This document shows positions 17,808-25,974 of a stretch of DNA of 60,955 bases, piece by piece. Made by a program: the position numbers and the translations under genes. Under the pieces are notes generated by a model that saw nothing but the letters and a program-made list of their open reading frames with translations, did not search any database and was not told the origin of the DNA. Where the stretch lies: positions 1-60,955 of the forward strand of contig JAFQTF010000022.1 in the NCBI GenBank assembly GCA_017409205.1. The letters run 5' to 3'. Numbering within the stretch: position 1 is the first letter of the stretch; every line of letters starts with the position of its first letter. This DNA is from Oscillospiraceae bacterium (GTDB lineage: Bacteria > Bacillota > Clostridia > Oscillospirales > Oscillospiraceae).

Positions 17808-18410
17808 TTAGTTCTGTCCATGGAGTTTGATCTTCTTATGTTCCCGGATGCCCCGGATGTAGCACCTGTGGCACATGGCAATGTAGCAATCGTTACCGCC
17901 CAGCACCACCTGAGCGCCCTCGGTGACGATGTAACCGTCGCTGATACGGGCATTGACAGTTGCCTTGGAACCGCAGTCGCACATGGTCTTGATCTCCTCG
18001 ATGCAGTCAGCCAGCTCCATAAGCCGGCGGCTGCCGGGGAACAGCCTGGTCTGGAAATCGGTGCGCAGACCGAAGCACATCACCGGCACATTGTAGTCGT
18101 TGACGATGGCCCGGAGCTGTTCGATCTGCTCCTCCGTCAGGAACTGACATTCATCCACGATTACTGCGTCGCATTTTCCCACGCGGGTATTGCCGTAGAT
18201 GGCATGAATGTCCATATCTGGGGTCATGACCTCCACTGTGGCCGCCAGACCGATGCGGCTGCGCAGGATCTGCACACCGTCCCGGGTATCGGCACTGGGT
18301 TTGATGAGCCAGACCTTCATATCATTTTCTTCATAATTGTATTTGGTGATCAGCGCCTGTGCCGTCTTGCTGGAGCCCATAGCGCCGTATTTGAAGTAAA
18401 GCTTTGCCAT
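17808..18410 (-). CDS. tdk: Thymidine kinase
   Basis: Phosphorylates thymidine (and deoxyuridine) with ATP in the salvage pathway. The 200 residues belong to the type II family. Walker A GAMGSSKT is at 9-16 and Walker B VDECQF ends at 90. A zinc site is formed by CDCGSKA (about 143) and CHRCY (about 183). It is the first gene of the salvage cluster behind a good promoter, so it marks the operon start. Confidence 0.96.
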   Translation of the reverse strand: MAKLYFKYGAMGSSKTAQALITKYNYEENDMKVWLIKPSADTRDGVQILRSRIGLAATVEVMTPDMDIHAIYGNTRVGKCDAVIVDECQFLTEEQIEQLRAIVNDYNVPVMCFGLRTDFQTRLFPGSRRLMELADCIEEIKTMCDCGSKATVNARISDGYIVTEGAQVVLGGNDCYIAMCHRCYIRGIREHKKIKLHGQN

Positions 18411-18439
18411 TTTCTTTCTACCTCCGTTCGTACCTTTTC

Positions 18440-18468
18440 ATTATACCGAAAAACAGCCATCGTTGCAA
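18440..18468 (-). promoter_or_regulatory. Promoter of the tdk-deoC-deoD salvage cluster
   Basis: On the - strand: -35 TTGCAA (18463-18468), 17 bases, and a perfect TATAAT (18440-18445), 30 bases upstream of the tdk start codon. Confidence 0.8.
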
Positions 18469-18560
18469 CCCTCATTCATGCAAATTTAACAAGACGGGGG
18501 CTTGTCCCGGAGATCCTGATTTGATAAAATAATAAAAACAGCTCACCAAATGTGAAACCT

Positions 18561-18584
18561 TCGCCAAATTCTGGCGAGTATACT
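18561..18584 (+). promoter_or_regulatory. -10 box and operator-like inverted repeat before the DUF4349 gene
   Basis: TATACT (18579-18584) is a likely -10. Between it and the expected -35 lies a perfect inverted repeat, TCGCCA-N5-TGGCGA (18561-18577). A repressor bound there would block RNA polymerase. The -35 itself is poor. Confidence 0.5.
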
Positions 18585-18618
18585 GATGAAAGCAAATAAC
18601 CGCAAGGAGGTAATGAAA

Positions 18619-19548
18619 ATGAAAAAACTGACTGCGCTGCTTCTGACCGTTCTGATGGTGCTGACCCTCTTCACCGCCTGCGGCGGCAGCAGCAAATCCC
18701 AGGTTGCCATGGACTACGCCATGGAAGAGAAAATGGAGGCCGAAGCCCCCGCCGCCATGATGAACAGTGCTTCTGACACCCTGACCGGTGCCGGAGAGAC
18801 CGGCTCCACTGCCCTGCCGGAAAACCGGAAGTGGATCATCACTGTACATATGGATGCCGAAACCGAAGATCTGGACGCCCTTCTGGCTGGTCTGGATCAG
18901 AAGATCACCGCCATGGGCGGCTATGTGGAGGATCAGGACATCTACAACGGCTCCTCCTATGCCTCCCGCCGTCACCGCAACGCCAACCTGACCATCCGGA
19001 TCCCCGCTGCCGATGTGGATGCTTTCACCGAGGAGGTAAAGGGCATCGCCAATGTGGTCTCCACCAATCTGAACCGGGACGATATCACCCTGAATTACGT
19101 TGCCACCGAGAGCAAGATCACCGCCCTGAAGACCGAAGAAGCCCGGCTGCTGGAGCTTCTGGCGCAGGCGGAGACTATGTCTGACCTGCTGGAGATTGAA
19201 GCCCGGCTGTCCGATGTCCGCTACGAGCTGGAACGCTATTCCTCCCAGCTGCGGCTGTATGACAATCAGGTGGACTACGCAACCATCTACCTCTTCATCA
19301 GCGAAGTGCAGGAATACACCCCTGTTGCTGAAAAGACCGTCTGGGAACGGATCCGGGATGGCTTCTCCTCCAGTGTGAAGGGTCTGAAGGACGGCATCGT
19401 GGATACCGTGGTCTGGATCCTGGTCAACTCCCCCTATCTGCTGGTCTGGGGCATCATCCTCACCATTCTGGCCTTTGCCGCAAGGAAGCTCCGCCGGGGC
19501 CGCAAAGCAAAGAAAGTTGTTCCCCCTCCCCAGAACGAAGCCAAATAA
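18619..19548 (+). CDS. DUF4349 lipoprotein with coiled coil and C-terminal membrane helix
   Basis: Function unknown. 309 residues: a lipoprotein signal ending LFTAC (Cys21), a Met/Glu/Ala-rich linker, then a soluble domain with VEDQDIYNGSSY and NLTIRIPAADVDAF typical of DUF4349. A predicted coiled coil follows (about 165-215, ITALKTEEARLLELLAQAE), and one hydrophobic helix near the end (LVNSPYLLVWGIILTILAFAA) with a basic tail. It would sit on the outer face of the membrane, anchored at both ends. The ATG at 18619 is 8 bases after AAGGAGG; an ATG at 18613 is too close. Convergent with the permease gene. Confidence 0.85.
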   Translation: MKKLTALLLTVLMVLTLFTACGGSSKSQVAMDYAMEEKMEAEAPAAMMNSASDTLTGAGETGSTALPENRKWIITVHMDAETEDLDALLAGLDQKITAMGGYVEDQDIYNGSSYASRRHRNANLTIRIPAADVDAFTEEVKGIANVVSTNLNRDDITLNYVATESKITALKTEEARLLELLAQAETMSDLLEIEARLSDVRYELERYSSQLRLYDNQVDYATIYLFISEVQEYTPVAEKTVWERIRDGFSSSVKGLKDGIVDTVVWILVNSPYLLVWGIILTILAFAARKLRRGRKAKKVVPPPQNEAK

Positions 19549-19554
19549 TCGGTA

Positions 19555-19586
19555 AAAAAAGAGGCACCCACAGGTGCCTCTTTTTT
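19555..19586. terminator. Bidirectional terminator, DUF4349 gene / permease gene
   Basis: A perfect stem AAAAAAGAGGCACC with its complement and a CACA loop, giving T-runs on both strands between convergent genes. Confidence 0.92.
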
Positions 19587-19592
19587 GATGTA

Positions 19593-20867
19593 CTAAACGC
19601 CGAACAGGATCCAGATCAGGATATAGGCAGGAACGATGGCCGACAGGGTGAAGGGGATACCGATCTTGAAGAAATCTCCATTGGAGACATGACAGCCCTC
19701 CTTGCGCAGGATGCCGATACCGGTAATATTGGCCGACGCGCCGATGGGCGTGCAGTTGCCGCCCAGAGTGGCGCCAGACAAAAGGCCAAAGTACAGGGCT
19801 GTGGAATCGATGCCCATTTCCGTGGCGATACCGGCAATGACAGGGATCATGGTAGCCACATAGGGGATGTTGTCAATAAAGGCGGAGATCAGCACAGAGG
19901 CCCAGACGATGATGGTGTACATCAGGAAGGGACTGCCTGCACCCAGCTTGGAGAGACCCTGTGCCAGGGCGTCGATGACGCCCATGTTGGAAATTCCGCC
20001 GATCATCAGGAACAAGCCCACCAGCAGCCCCAGGGTTTCGAAGTCGATGGCCTTCAGCGGGCCAACGATGGCTTCCAGGTTTCTTCTTCTGGCGTAATTG
20101 TAAATCAGGCCGATGATCAGCAGACCGGTGCAGATCAGACCGTTTGTCTCGGCGGGCAGTTCGAAGGGCAGGAAGGAAGCCACGATCAGCAGTCCGATGG
20201 CGCCGAACAGCAGCCATGTGGGCACATAATCCGTGACCTGGGTCATCTTGCCGGACTTGGGAATGGCGCCCTTTTCCTTGCGGAAGGTGAAATAGACGAT
20301 GCAGGCGGACAGCAGCGCACCCAGCTCCACCATGAAGAACATACCGGGCTTGCCGTTATAGAAGATAAAGTCCAGGAAGCTCATATCCAGAGCTGAACCC
20401 AGCATGATGGCGGTGGTATCACCCACCAGCGTGGCAGCGCCCTGCAGATTGGAGGAAACTGCGATGGAGATGATAAAGGGAACGGGATTGGTCTTCAGCT
20501 TCCTGCAGATCTCGATGGCAACAGGGGCAACCATCAGAACCGTAGCCACATTGTCCACAAATGCGGAAATGACACCTGCAAACAGACTCAGGCAGACGGC
20601 GGCCCACTGCACATTAGGCACCTTATCCATAATCCCGTCCGCCATTCGTTCAGGCATGCGGCTGTCGATGAACAGCTGCACCAGACCCATAGTGCCGCCG
20701 ATCATCAGCAGCACGTTGAAATCCAGAGCGGGAATGATCTCCCCCAGCGGCAGCATCCCGGTGATGACGAAAATGGCGCCGGAGGACAAAGCGATGTAAG
20801 GACGGTATTTGCTGAAGGTCAGCATCAGCACATAGGTCGCAGCAAAGAGAATAATTGCAGGTATCAT
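19593..20867 (-). CDS. ArsB/NhaD/SLC13-type membrane permease
   Basis: A polytopic inner-membrane transporter of the ion transporter superfamily, 424 residues with about eleven hydrophobic segments. Repeat signatures of the family are visible: AFVDNVATVLMVAP in the first half and AFIDNIPYVATMIPVIAG in the second, each with an N-rich re-entrant region (SSNLQGAATLVGDTT and GGNCTPIGASANITG). These fit a cation- or proton-coupled anion or Na+/H+ carrier; the substrate cannot be told. Its promoter shares an unusual layout with the adjacent two-component system, so it is probably controlled by it. Confidence 0.85.
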   Translation of the reverse strand: MIPAIILFAATYVLMLTFSKYRPYIALSSGAIFVITGMLPLGEIIPALDFNVLLMIGGTMGLVQLFIDSRMPERMADGIMDKVPNVQWAAVCLSLFAGVISAFVDNVATVLMVAPVAIEICRKLKTNPVPFIISIAVSSNLQGAATLVGDTTAIMLGSALDMSFLDFIFYNGKPGMFFMVELGALLSACIVYFTFRKEKGAIPKSGKMTQVTDYVPTWLLFGAIGLLIVASFLPFELPAETNGLICTGLLIIGLIYNYARRRNLEAIVGPLKAIDFETLGLLVGLFLMIGGISNMGVIDALAQGLSKLGAGSPFLMYTIIVWASVLISAFIDNIPYVATMIPVIAGIATEMGIDSTALYFGLLSGATLGGNCTPIGASANITGIGILRKEGCHVSNGDFFKIGIPFTLSAIVPAYILIWILFGV

Positions 20868-20904
20868 AGTTTTTCCTTTCCATAATCAGGTTTTGATACC
20901 TTCC

Positions 20905-20937
20905 ATTATATGAAATCTTCGGTTAATATTTGGTAAA
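20905..20937 (-). promoter_or_regulatory. Permease promoter with regulator-type direct repeat
   Basis: On the - strand: TTTACC (20932-20937), 5 bases, TTAACC (20921-20926), 10 bases, TATAAT (20905-20910). No TTGACA-like -35 is present; the repeats cover the -35 position. The geometry is identical to that at 22779-22811. Confidence 0.7.
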
Positions 20938-20966
20938 ATCCGCATGCCTGCGTTTAAGAAATGGTA

Positions 20967-20990
20967 AAAGGACCCCGAAAGGGGTCCTTT
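20967..20990 (-). terminator. Terminator of the KdpDE-like operon
   Basis: A perfect 10-bp stem (AAAGGACCCC and complement) closes a GAAA loop; on the - strand TTTTACC follows. It lies just after the response regulator stop codon. Confidence 0.85.
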
Positions 20991-20995
20991 TGTTC

Positions 20996-21700
20996 CTATT
21001 CGTCCAGCATCCGGTAGCCCACACCAAGCTCATTGATGATATAGCGGTTATCACCGGGAACGGTGCCCAGCTTTTTGCGGATGTTGGCCATGTTGACCTG
21101 CAGTTTCTTCACACTGCCGTCATCCTGACTGCCCCAGATGCTGCGGATGATGGTGGAATAGGTCAGCACCTTGCCCTTGTGCTGGGACAGCAGCGACAGG
21201 ATATTGAACTCGGTCTGGGTCAGCTTCACTTCCCTGTCTGCCACCGTAACGACACGGCGGCTGTAATCGATGGTCAAGTCATCCAGCTGGAATTCGCCTG
21301 TCAGGCCATCCTTCAGTTCGCCGGCCATCATCCGGATCCGCAGACCTGCCCGGACACGGGCCATGAGTTCCGCCGTGCCAAAGGGCTTGGTAACATAGTC
21401 GTTTGCCCCCAGATCCAGCGCCGCCACCTTATCTTCCTCCAGTGCACGGGCGGACAGCACCAGAATCGGTACCGAACTGAGCCCCCGTGCCATACGAATA
21501 AACTCCAGGCCATCTCTGTCGGGCAATCCCAGATCCAGAATCACCATGTCCGGAATATGGGAAGAGAACATCATCATTCCCTGCCGGCAGGTGACGGCCG
21601 TCAGCACCTGATAGCCGTTGGTCTCCAGCATCGTCTGCACGAAACTGCGGATATTGCTTTCATCCTCGATCACCAGGATCTTGAATTTATTGTTGCTCAT
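20996..21700 (-). CDS. OmpR/KdpE-family response regulator
   Basis: 234 residues: receiver domain (phosphoacceptor Asp56 in VILDLGLPD, Lys in YVTKPF) and a winged-helix DNA-binding domain (about 135-234, LTQTEFNILSLLSQHKGKVLTY to NELGVGYRM). It resembles KdpE most. The start at 21698-21700 follows GGAGG and overlaps the 3' end of the kinase gene by 14 bases, so the pair is translationally coupled. No kdpFABC genes occur in the window. The target suggested by matching promoters is its own operon plus the neighbouring permease. Confidence 0.92.
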   Translation of the reverse strand: MSNNKFKILVIEDESNIRSFVQTMLETNGYQVLTAVTCRQGMMMFSSHIPDMVILDLGLPDRDGLEFIRMARGLSSVPILVLSARALEEDKVAALDLGANDYVTKPFGTAELMARVRAGLRIRMMAGELKDGLTGEFQLDDLTIDYSRRVVTVADREVKLTQTEFNILSLLSQHKGKVLTYSTIIRSIWGSQDDGSVKKLQVNMANIRKKLGTVPGDNRYIINELGVGYRMLDE

Positions 21701-22751
21701 TCGTTTCCTCCTTTTCCAGGCTGAATGAAAATTCCACTCCGCCATCGGGCAGATTACGGGCGTATATCTCACTTCCATGGGCTTTTACAATGGCTGAGCA
21801 CACGCTCAGTCCGATACCCATATTATGCCGTGTGCCATCCGCAGGATGGTCTGCTCTGTCCAGATACCCGGTAAACAGCAGCTTCATCCGGTCTGCCGGA
21901 ATACCACAGCCATTGTCCCGGACCGAGAACCAGGCCCTGCTGTCCCTGTCCGCCACCGTCAGTACAAGCTCGGTCATACCCACCGCGTGGTTCACCGCGT
22001 TTTCCAGAATGTTCAAAAGGACCTGCTCAATCAGCATGGCGTCCATGGGAATACTGATAAAGTCATCCGGGATCCGGACAGTGACTGTCTGATCGGGATA
22101 ATGCTTGTGGAATTTCAGGATCACGGCGTCGATCAGTTCTTCCAGCACCGTGGGGATTTTGCTGATCTGCACCTTGCCGTCATCGATCCGGGTAACGGAC
22201 AGCAGGTTTTCCACCATGCGGATCAGCCACTGGGCATCCTCCTGGACTTCCCGGGTCAGCTTCAGCTTCTGTTCCTTGGTCAGTGCATCATAGTTTTCCA
22301 GAATGGTGCTGGTGGACCCGTAGATGGAGGTCAGCGGCGTGCGCAGATCGTGGGACACTGCCCGCAGCAGATTGGCCCGCATCCGCTCCCGTTCGATTTC
22401 TGCGCGGATCTTTTCCTGTACCTTCAGCTTGGTAGTCAGGGCGCCGGTCATCACCGACACGATCAGCATGACCACTGCAGAAAAAATACACTCCGGCGAG
22501 ATCAGGTCAAAGGCCCAGTAAGGATAGGTAAAGGTATAGTTCACCAGCAGCACGCTGATCATAGAGGATGCTATGCCCCAGAAATAGCCCTGAGTCTTCC
22601 AGGAGACCAGAAACACGCCCAGAACGAAGATCATGGGGATCAGGGTTCGGGAATGATAGACCTCCTGCAGTGCCAGATTCAGAAAAAAGCTGACAAACAG
22701 CGTGCTGGCCATAAACAGACCATCCATGAGCCATTGTGTTTTTTTGTCCAT
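21687..22751 (-). CDS. KdpD-like short sensor histidine kinase
   Basis: 354 residues. Four membrane segments (about 10-105) match the KdpD-type DUF4118 module. A HisKA domain has the phospho-accepting His134 in AVSHDLRTPLTSI, and a HATPase domain has N-box LNILENAVNHA, RDNGCGIP and GIGLSVCSAIVKAHG. The large N-terminal KdpD/UspA cytosolic sensor of full-length KdpD is absent, so this is the truncated form common in Clostridia. The ATG at 22749-22751 follows GGGAGG; upstream in-frame codons run through the promoter. Confidence 0.92.
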   Translation of the reverse strand: MDKKTQWLMDGLFMASTLFVSFFLNLALQEVYHSRTLIPMIFVLGVFLVSWKTQGYFWGIASSMISVLLVNYTFTYPYWAFDLISPECIFSAVVMLIVSVMTGALTTKLKVQEKIRAEIERERMRANLLRAVSHDLRTPLTSIYGSTSTILENYDALTKEQKLKLTREVQEDAQWLIRMVENLLSVTRIDDGKVQISKIPTVLEELIDAVILKFHKHYPDQTVTVRIPDDFISIPMDAMLIEQVLLNILENAVNHAVGMTELVLTVADRDSRAWFSVRDNGCGIPADRMKLLFTGYLDRADHPADGTRHNMGIGLSVCSAIVKAHGSEIYARNLPDGGVEFSFSLEKEETNEQQ

Positions 22752-22778
22752 AGCAGCCTCCCGTTTTACGTTGTTTTC

Positions 22779-22811
22779 ATTATACCAGTAAGCCGGTAAA
22801 GATTTGGTAAA
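22779..22811 (-). promoter_or_regulatory. Promoter of the KdpDE-like operon with direct repeat
   Basis: On the - strand: TTTACC (22806-22811), 5 bases, TTTACC (22795-22800), 10 bases, TATAAT (22779-22784). The 11-base period is what OmpR-family regulators bind, and no normal -35 is present, which suggests autoactivation. Confidence 0.7.
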
Positions 22812-22861
22812 CATTCTGTTTCCTGTCCGTCTTCCATCCAATCCTGGCCGGGAGAAAAAAA

Positions 22862-22883
22862 GCCCCGGCCATTTGGCCGGGGC
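22862..22883 (-). terminator. Terminator after jag
   Basis: A 9-bp stem (GCCCCGGCC and complement) with an ATTT-type loop, followed on the - strand by a T7 run. It ends the rnpA-yidD-yidC-jag operon. Confidence 0.9.
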
Positions 22884-22891
22884 AAGCAGCA

Positions 22892-23836
22892 TTATCTCAC
22901 ATACTCAATGACCACACGGCGGTTGGGTTCGGTGCCGGTGGAATGGGTGGTGATATTGTCCATCTCCTGCAGAGCAGCGTGGATCACATGACGCTCATAG
23001 GCGTTCATGGGTTCCAGAGTGGTGCGGCGGCGTGCCTTCAGCACCTGCTGAGCCTTCTTGCGGGCATAGCGGCGCAGACTCTCCTCCCGCTTTTCCCGAT
23101 AGCTTTCGGCATCCACATTGATACGGATGTGGCCGTCCACTTCCCGGTTGATGGTGTAGTTGGCCAGATGCTGAATGGCGTCCAGCGTATCGCCGCGGCG
23201 GCCGATCAGGTAACCCAGATCTTCGCCCACCAGATCCACCTTGTAGGTGTTGGCATCGGCCTTCCAGCAGTGGGGAACTGCCTTGGAGTCCATGTGCTCC
23301 AGCAGGCCCTTGATAAAGGTCTCGATCTTCTCCTCCACGGAGCCAGCTTCGGGAGCGGTGTATTCTCTGGGAGCCTCGACCTTCTTGGGTTCGGGCTTCT
23401 TCTCAGCCTTGGGGGCCTTGGGCTTTTCCTGCTTGGGGGCCTTGGGCGCTTCGGGCTTCTTCTCGGCTCTGGGCTTTTCAGCCTTGGGTGCCTCGGCCTT
23501 CTTTTCCTGCTTGGGAGCCTCGGCCTTGGGCGCTTCTGCCTTGGGAGCCTCGGGTTTGGGTTCGGACTTCTTCACGGGAGCAGCCGCCTTGGGCTTGGAC
23601 CGGGAAGCGCTGCCCAGAGCAGACTTGGGCTTTTCAGGTACGGCAGCGGGCACAGGATCGGGAACCTCATAGGTCACCTGCACCTTGGCAGGCTGGGCAC
23701 CGAAGCCCAGGAAGCCAGCCTTGGGCAGAGCCAGCACCTGATAGGTGATATCGTCCCGCTCCAGACCCAGCTGAGTCAGAGCGGCTTCCAGCGCGAGGTC
23801 AATGGTCTTGCCGCTGGTGATAATGGTCTTTTCCAT
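22892..23836 (-). CDS. jag: Jag/KhpB RNA-binding protein with long low-complexity linker
   Basis: Also called SpoIIIJ-associated protein; the family binds RNA and affects cell elongation and division in Bacillota. 314 residues: Jag_N domain (about 1-55), a linker of roughly 105 residues built of repeated EAPKAE/KKPEAPKA units (about 70-175), then a KH domain (GYLIGRRGDTLDAIQHL) and an R3H domain (MNAYERHVIHAALQEM, ending VVIEYVR). The linker is much longer than in Bacillus Jag (about 208 residues in total). It follows yidC by 6 bases, the conserved order. Confidence 0.94.
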   Translation of the reverse strand: MEKTIITSGKTIDLALEAALTQLGLERDDITYQVLALPKAGFLGFGAQPAKVQVTYEVPDPVPAAVPEKPKSALGSASRSKPKAAAPVKKSEPKPEAPKAEAPKAEAPKQEKKAEAPKAEKPRAEKKPEAPKAPKQEKPKAPKAEKKPEPKKVEAPREYTAPEAGSVEEKIETFIKGLLEHMDSKAVPHCWKADANTYKVDLVGEDLGYLIGRRGDTLDAIQHLANYTINREVDGHIRINVDAESYREKREESLRRYARKKAQQVLKARRRTTLEPMNAYERHVIHAALQEMDNITTHSTGTEPNRRVVIEYVR

Positions 23837-23842
23837 AGTTGC

Positions 23843-25081
23843 TTATTCCTCCGTGGAAGCGTAACGGTTGGGATCGTAGTTGCGGCCCTTGCAGTAAGGA
23901 CGGCTGGGGATACCAGACATGACGGTCTCCTCTTCTTCCTCTACAACGCCCTTCTTGGCAGCGTACTCCTTGGCATTGGCCTCCTTCAGTGCCTGAGCCT
24001 GGTCGCGCTGCTGCTTCTGCAGCTTCTTCTTGCTGGTGTTGGTGGTGATACCTTCGGGGTTGGCAGCGCGACGCTCGGCGCGGATGCGCTCCTTCTCAGC
24101 CTCAATGGCATCCTGCTCCATGGCACGCTTCAGACGCTCTGCGTCCTCGGCGTCATAGATTTTGCGGTAGTGCTTGGTCATGATGGGGTCAGTGATCATA
24201 CGGTAAACACCGCCGATGAACCAGTACAGGCTGAGGCCTGCGGAAACGGTGAAGCCGATCCACAGAGACATCAGGGGCATCATCCACATCATCATCTTGT
24301 TGGTCTGGGCAGTCTGGGAAGCGGCAGCAATTTCCTTATCCTGAACGCCCTTCTCATTGGTGATGACGGAGTCATTGGTCTTCTGGCTGACCCACATCTG
24401 GGCCACCTGAGAGGCAGCGGAAACGATGGGGATCAGGAATGCGCCGATGTGTGCCCAGTCCCATGCCCAGGTAGAGGCGAAGATGTTGAACTGGGGAATG
24501 GCACCCAGGTTGATGCCAAAGAAATCAAAGTTGATACCGGCCAGGGTCTCGGCACTGATGCCGGGAATGGCTGCCTGGATCTCGGTGGCATAGCGGGAGA
24601 TGGCGCTGGCAGCGATAACCTGGTCATAGTAATTGTTGCTGGAGAACAGATCCGCATTGAGGCCCTTAACGGTATTGATGATCTGCTGGGTGACCTCAGC
24701 GGATTCGCCCAGGATGTAGGTGATGGGCTCACGGATGACGGTGAACAGAGGGAACAGGATCAGCAGGGGCACAAAGCTCCACAGACAGCCGCCCATACCC
24801 ATGGATGCGCCCTCTTCCTGCTGCAGCTTCTGAATGGCTTCATTCTGCTTCTGCTGGTCATGGGCATAGCGTCTCTGGATGTCCTGGATGCGGGGCTGCA
24901 GGCGGGACATCTTCATCATGCTCTTCTTGGACTTGGCGTTGATGGGAGTCAGCACCGCCTGAACGATCAGAGCAAACAGGATCATGGCAACACCGTAGTT
25001 GCTGGTCAGATCATACAGAACGCCCAGCAGCCAGCCGAAAGGCACGGTGATAAGATCAGATAACTTAAATGCGAGAAACAT
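23843..25081 (-). CDS. yidC: Membrane protein insertase YidC/OxaA
   Basis: Inserts membrane proteins alone or with Sec. 412 residues with about five membrane segments: FGWLLGVLYDLTSNYGVAMI at the N-terminus, GCLWSFVPLLILFPLFTVI, then segments around HIGAFLIPIVSAASQVAQM and MMPLMSLWIGFTVSAGLSLYW. The cytosolic loop between the first two is coiled (IQDIQRRYAHDQQKQNEAIQ). No lipobox is seen, unlike B. subtilis SpoIIIJ. The C-terminal tail (about 300-412) is long, charged and Ala/Lys/Glu-rich, as in ribosome-binding YidC forms. Confidence 0.95.
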   Translation of the reverse strand: MFLAFKLSDLITVPFGWLLGVLYDLTSNYGVAMILFALIVQAVLTPINAKSKKSMMKMSRLQPRIQDIQRRYAHDQQKQNEAIQKLQQEEGASMGMGGCLWSFVPLLILFPLFTVIREPITYILGESAEVTQQIINTVKGLNADLFSSNNYYDQVIAASAISRYATEIQAAIPGISAETLAGINFDFFGINLGAIPQFNIFASTWAWDWAHIGAFLIPIVSAASQVAQMWVSQKTNDSVITNEKGVQDKEIAAASQTAQTNKMMMWMMPLMSLWIGFTVSAGLSLYWFIGGVYRMITDPIMTKHYRKIYDAEDAERLKRAMEQDAIEAEKERIRAERRAANPEGITTNTSKKKLQKQQRDQAQALKEANAKEYAAKKGVVEEEEETVMSGIPSRPYCKGRNYDPNRYASTEE

Positions 25082-25109
25082 TATTTTTCCTCCTCAGAGT
25101 TTTTGGGAG

Positions 25110-25322
25110 TTACGGAACGGGGTCATAGAAATTTCCCTTGTAGAAGGGATGGCAGCGCAGAAACCGCCGCAGGGCGAGCCATCCGCCCTTCAGAGTCCCG
25201 TATTTGCTGACAGCTTCGTAAGCATAGGCACTACATGTGGGTCGAAACCGGCAACGGGCCGGAAAATAAGGAGAAACCGCGCTCTGATAGAAACGGATCA
25301 GGGCAAGAAAGAGCTTTTTCAC
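25110..25322 (-). CDS. yidD: Membrane protein insertion efficiency factor YidD
   Basis: A small amphipathic membrane-associated protein (70 residues) that helps YidC-dependent insertion. The family core is complete: [24 protein letters not shown], and [18 protein letters not shown] at the C-terminus. It overlaps the end of rnpA by 4 bases and precedes yidC. Confidence 0.95.
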   Translation of the reverse strand: MKKLFLALIRFYQSAVSPYFPARCRFRPTCSAYAYEAVSKYGTLKGGWLALRRFLRCHPFYKGNFYDPVP

Positions 25323-25663
25323 CGGGCATCCTCCTGCAGAAGGCCGGCTTTTCTCGCCAGGGAGAGATAGCTTTCCGTCAGCTTGTCAAAGGGAGCCTCC
25401 ACCGCTTTGGACCGGGCCACCACCACAATGTCCCAGCCGGGCCGGAACTGCGCTTCATTCAGGCGGTAAACCTCCCGGATGCGGCGGCGGGTACGGTTGC
25501 GGATGTGGGCCTTGCCCAGCTTTTTGCTGACAGTGACACCCACCCGGTTGACATTCAGACGGTTTTTCCGGGCATACAGCACCAGATGTCCGTCCGCCAC
25601 ACCCTTGGTGTGGTACAGCCGCTGGAAAATGTGATTCAGTTTCAAAGAACTTGAAAACTTCAT
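25319..25663 (-). CDS. rnpA: Ribonuclease P protein component
   Basis: The protein subunit of RNase P, which matures tRNA 5' ends with the RnpB RNA. 114 residues. Hallmarks are the N-terminal basic stretch, [27 protein letters not shown] (the RNR motif region) and the C-terminal helix. It heads the rnpA-yidD-yidC-jag operon. Unusually, it is separated from rpmH by 311 bases that include a terminator. Confidence 0.96.
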   Translation of the reverse strand: MKFSSSLKLNHIFQRLYHTKGVADGHLVLYARKNRLNVNRVGVTVSKKLGKAHIRNRTRRRIREVYRLNEAQFRPGWDIVVVARSKAVEAPFDKLTESYLSLARKAGLLQEDAR

Positions 25664-25680
25664 AGGTATCCTTCCTTAAA

Positions 25681-25702
25681 AAGCCGTCTGATCAGACAGC
25701 TT
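25681..25702 (-). terminator. Attenuator-like hairpin upstream of rnpA
   Basis: AAGCCGTCTGA and TCAGACAGCTT pair over 11 positions (one G-T) almost without a loop. On the - strand TTTTTAAGG, which includes the rnpA ribosome site, follows at once. A terminator directly before the start codon suggests controlled read-through. Confidence 0.55.
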
Positions 25703-25880
25703 CTCAAAAGAGGTGCTCGCAGAAGGGGGATTTCAGATGCACGGCGTGAGATTTTGATTCAGGCCAAAGTTCAGACCCGCAGGAATACTTTGTGTATTTC
25801 AAGGGGCTAAACTGCAGGATTGGAGCAAAAGATCCGCCGCTGCAGCGAAAAGCCGCTTCAAGAGTAACTCTCAATAAAAA

Positions 25881-25921
25881 GGGAGCGGGGCGAATTTCTC
25901 ATTCACCCCGCTGTAGCTCCC
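25881..25921 (-). terminator. Terminator of rpmH
   Basis: A long stem: GCGGGGYGAAT arms around a short loop, extended by GGGAG/CTCCC across a small bulge. It is followed on the - strand by TTTTTATT. It makes rpmH largely monocistronic. Confidence 0.8.
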
Positions 25922-25974
25922 GTTTCGCTTATTGCGCGATTATTCCGTTTGTGATTTCACCCACGGATCTGCAC

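Larger units (their letters stand above)
25664..25974. other. 311-base rpmH-rnpA intergenic region
   Basis: Contains the rpmH terminator (25881-25921), a terminator-like hairpin just before rnpA (25681-25702) and about 180 bases of moderately GC-rich DNA without a convincing ORF or clear promoter. The rnpA operon promoter should be here on the - strand but no strong TTGACA/TATAAT pair stands out. Confidence 0.6.

Noticed and set aside
20996-22751. A complete Kdp potassium system
   Set aside because: Only the KdpDE-like sensor pair is present; no kdpF, A, B or C gene is in the window and the kinase lacks the large KdpD N-terminal sensor.
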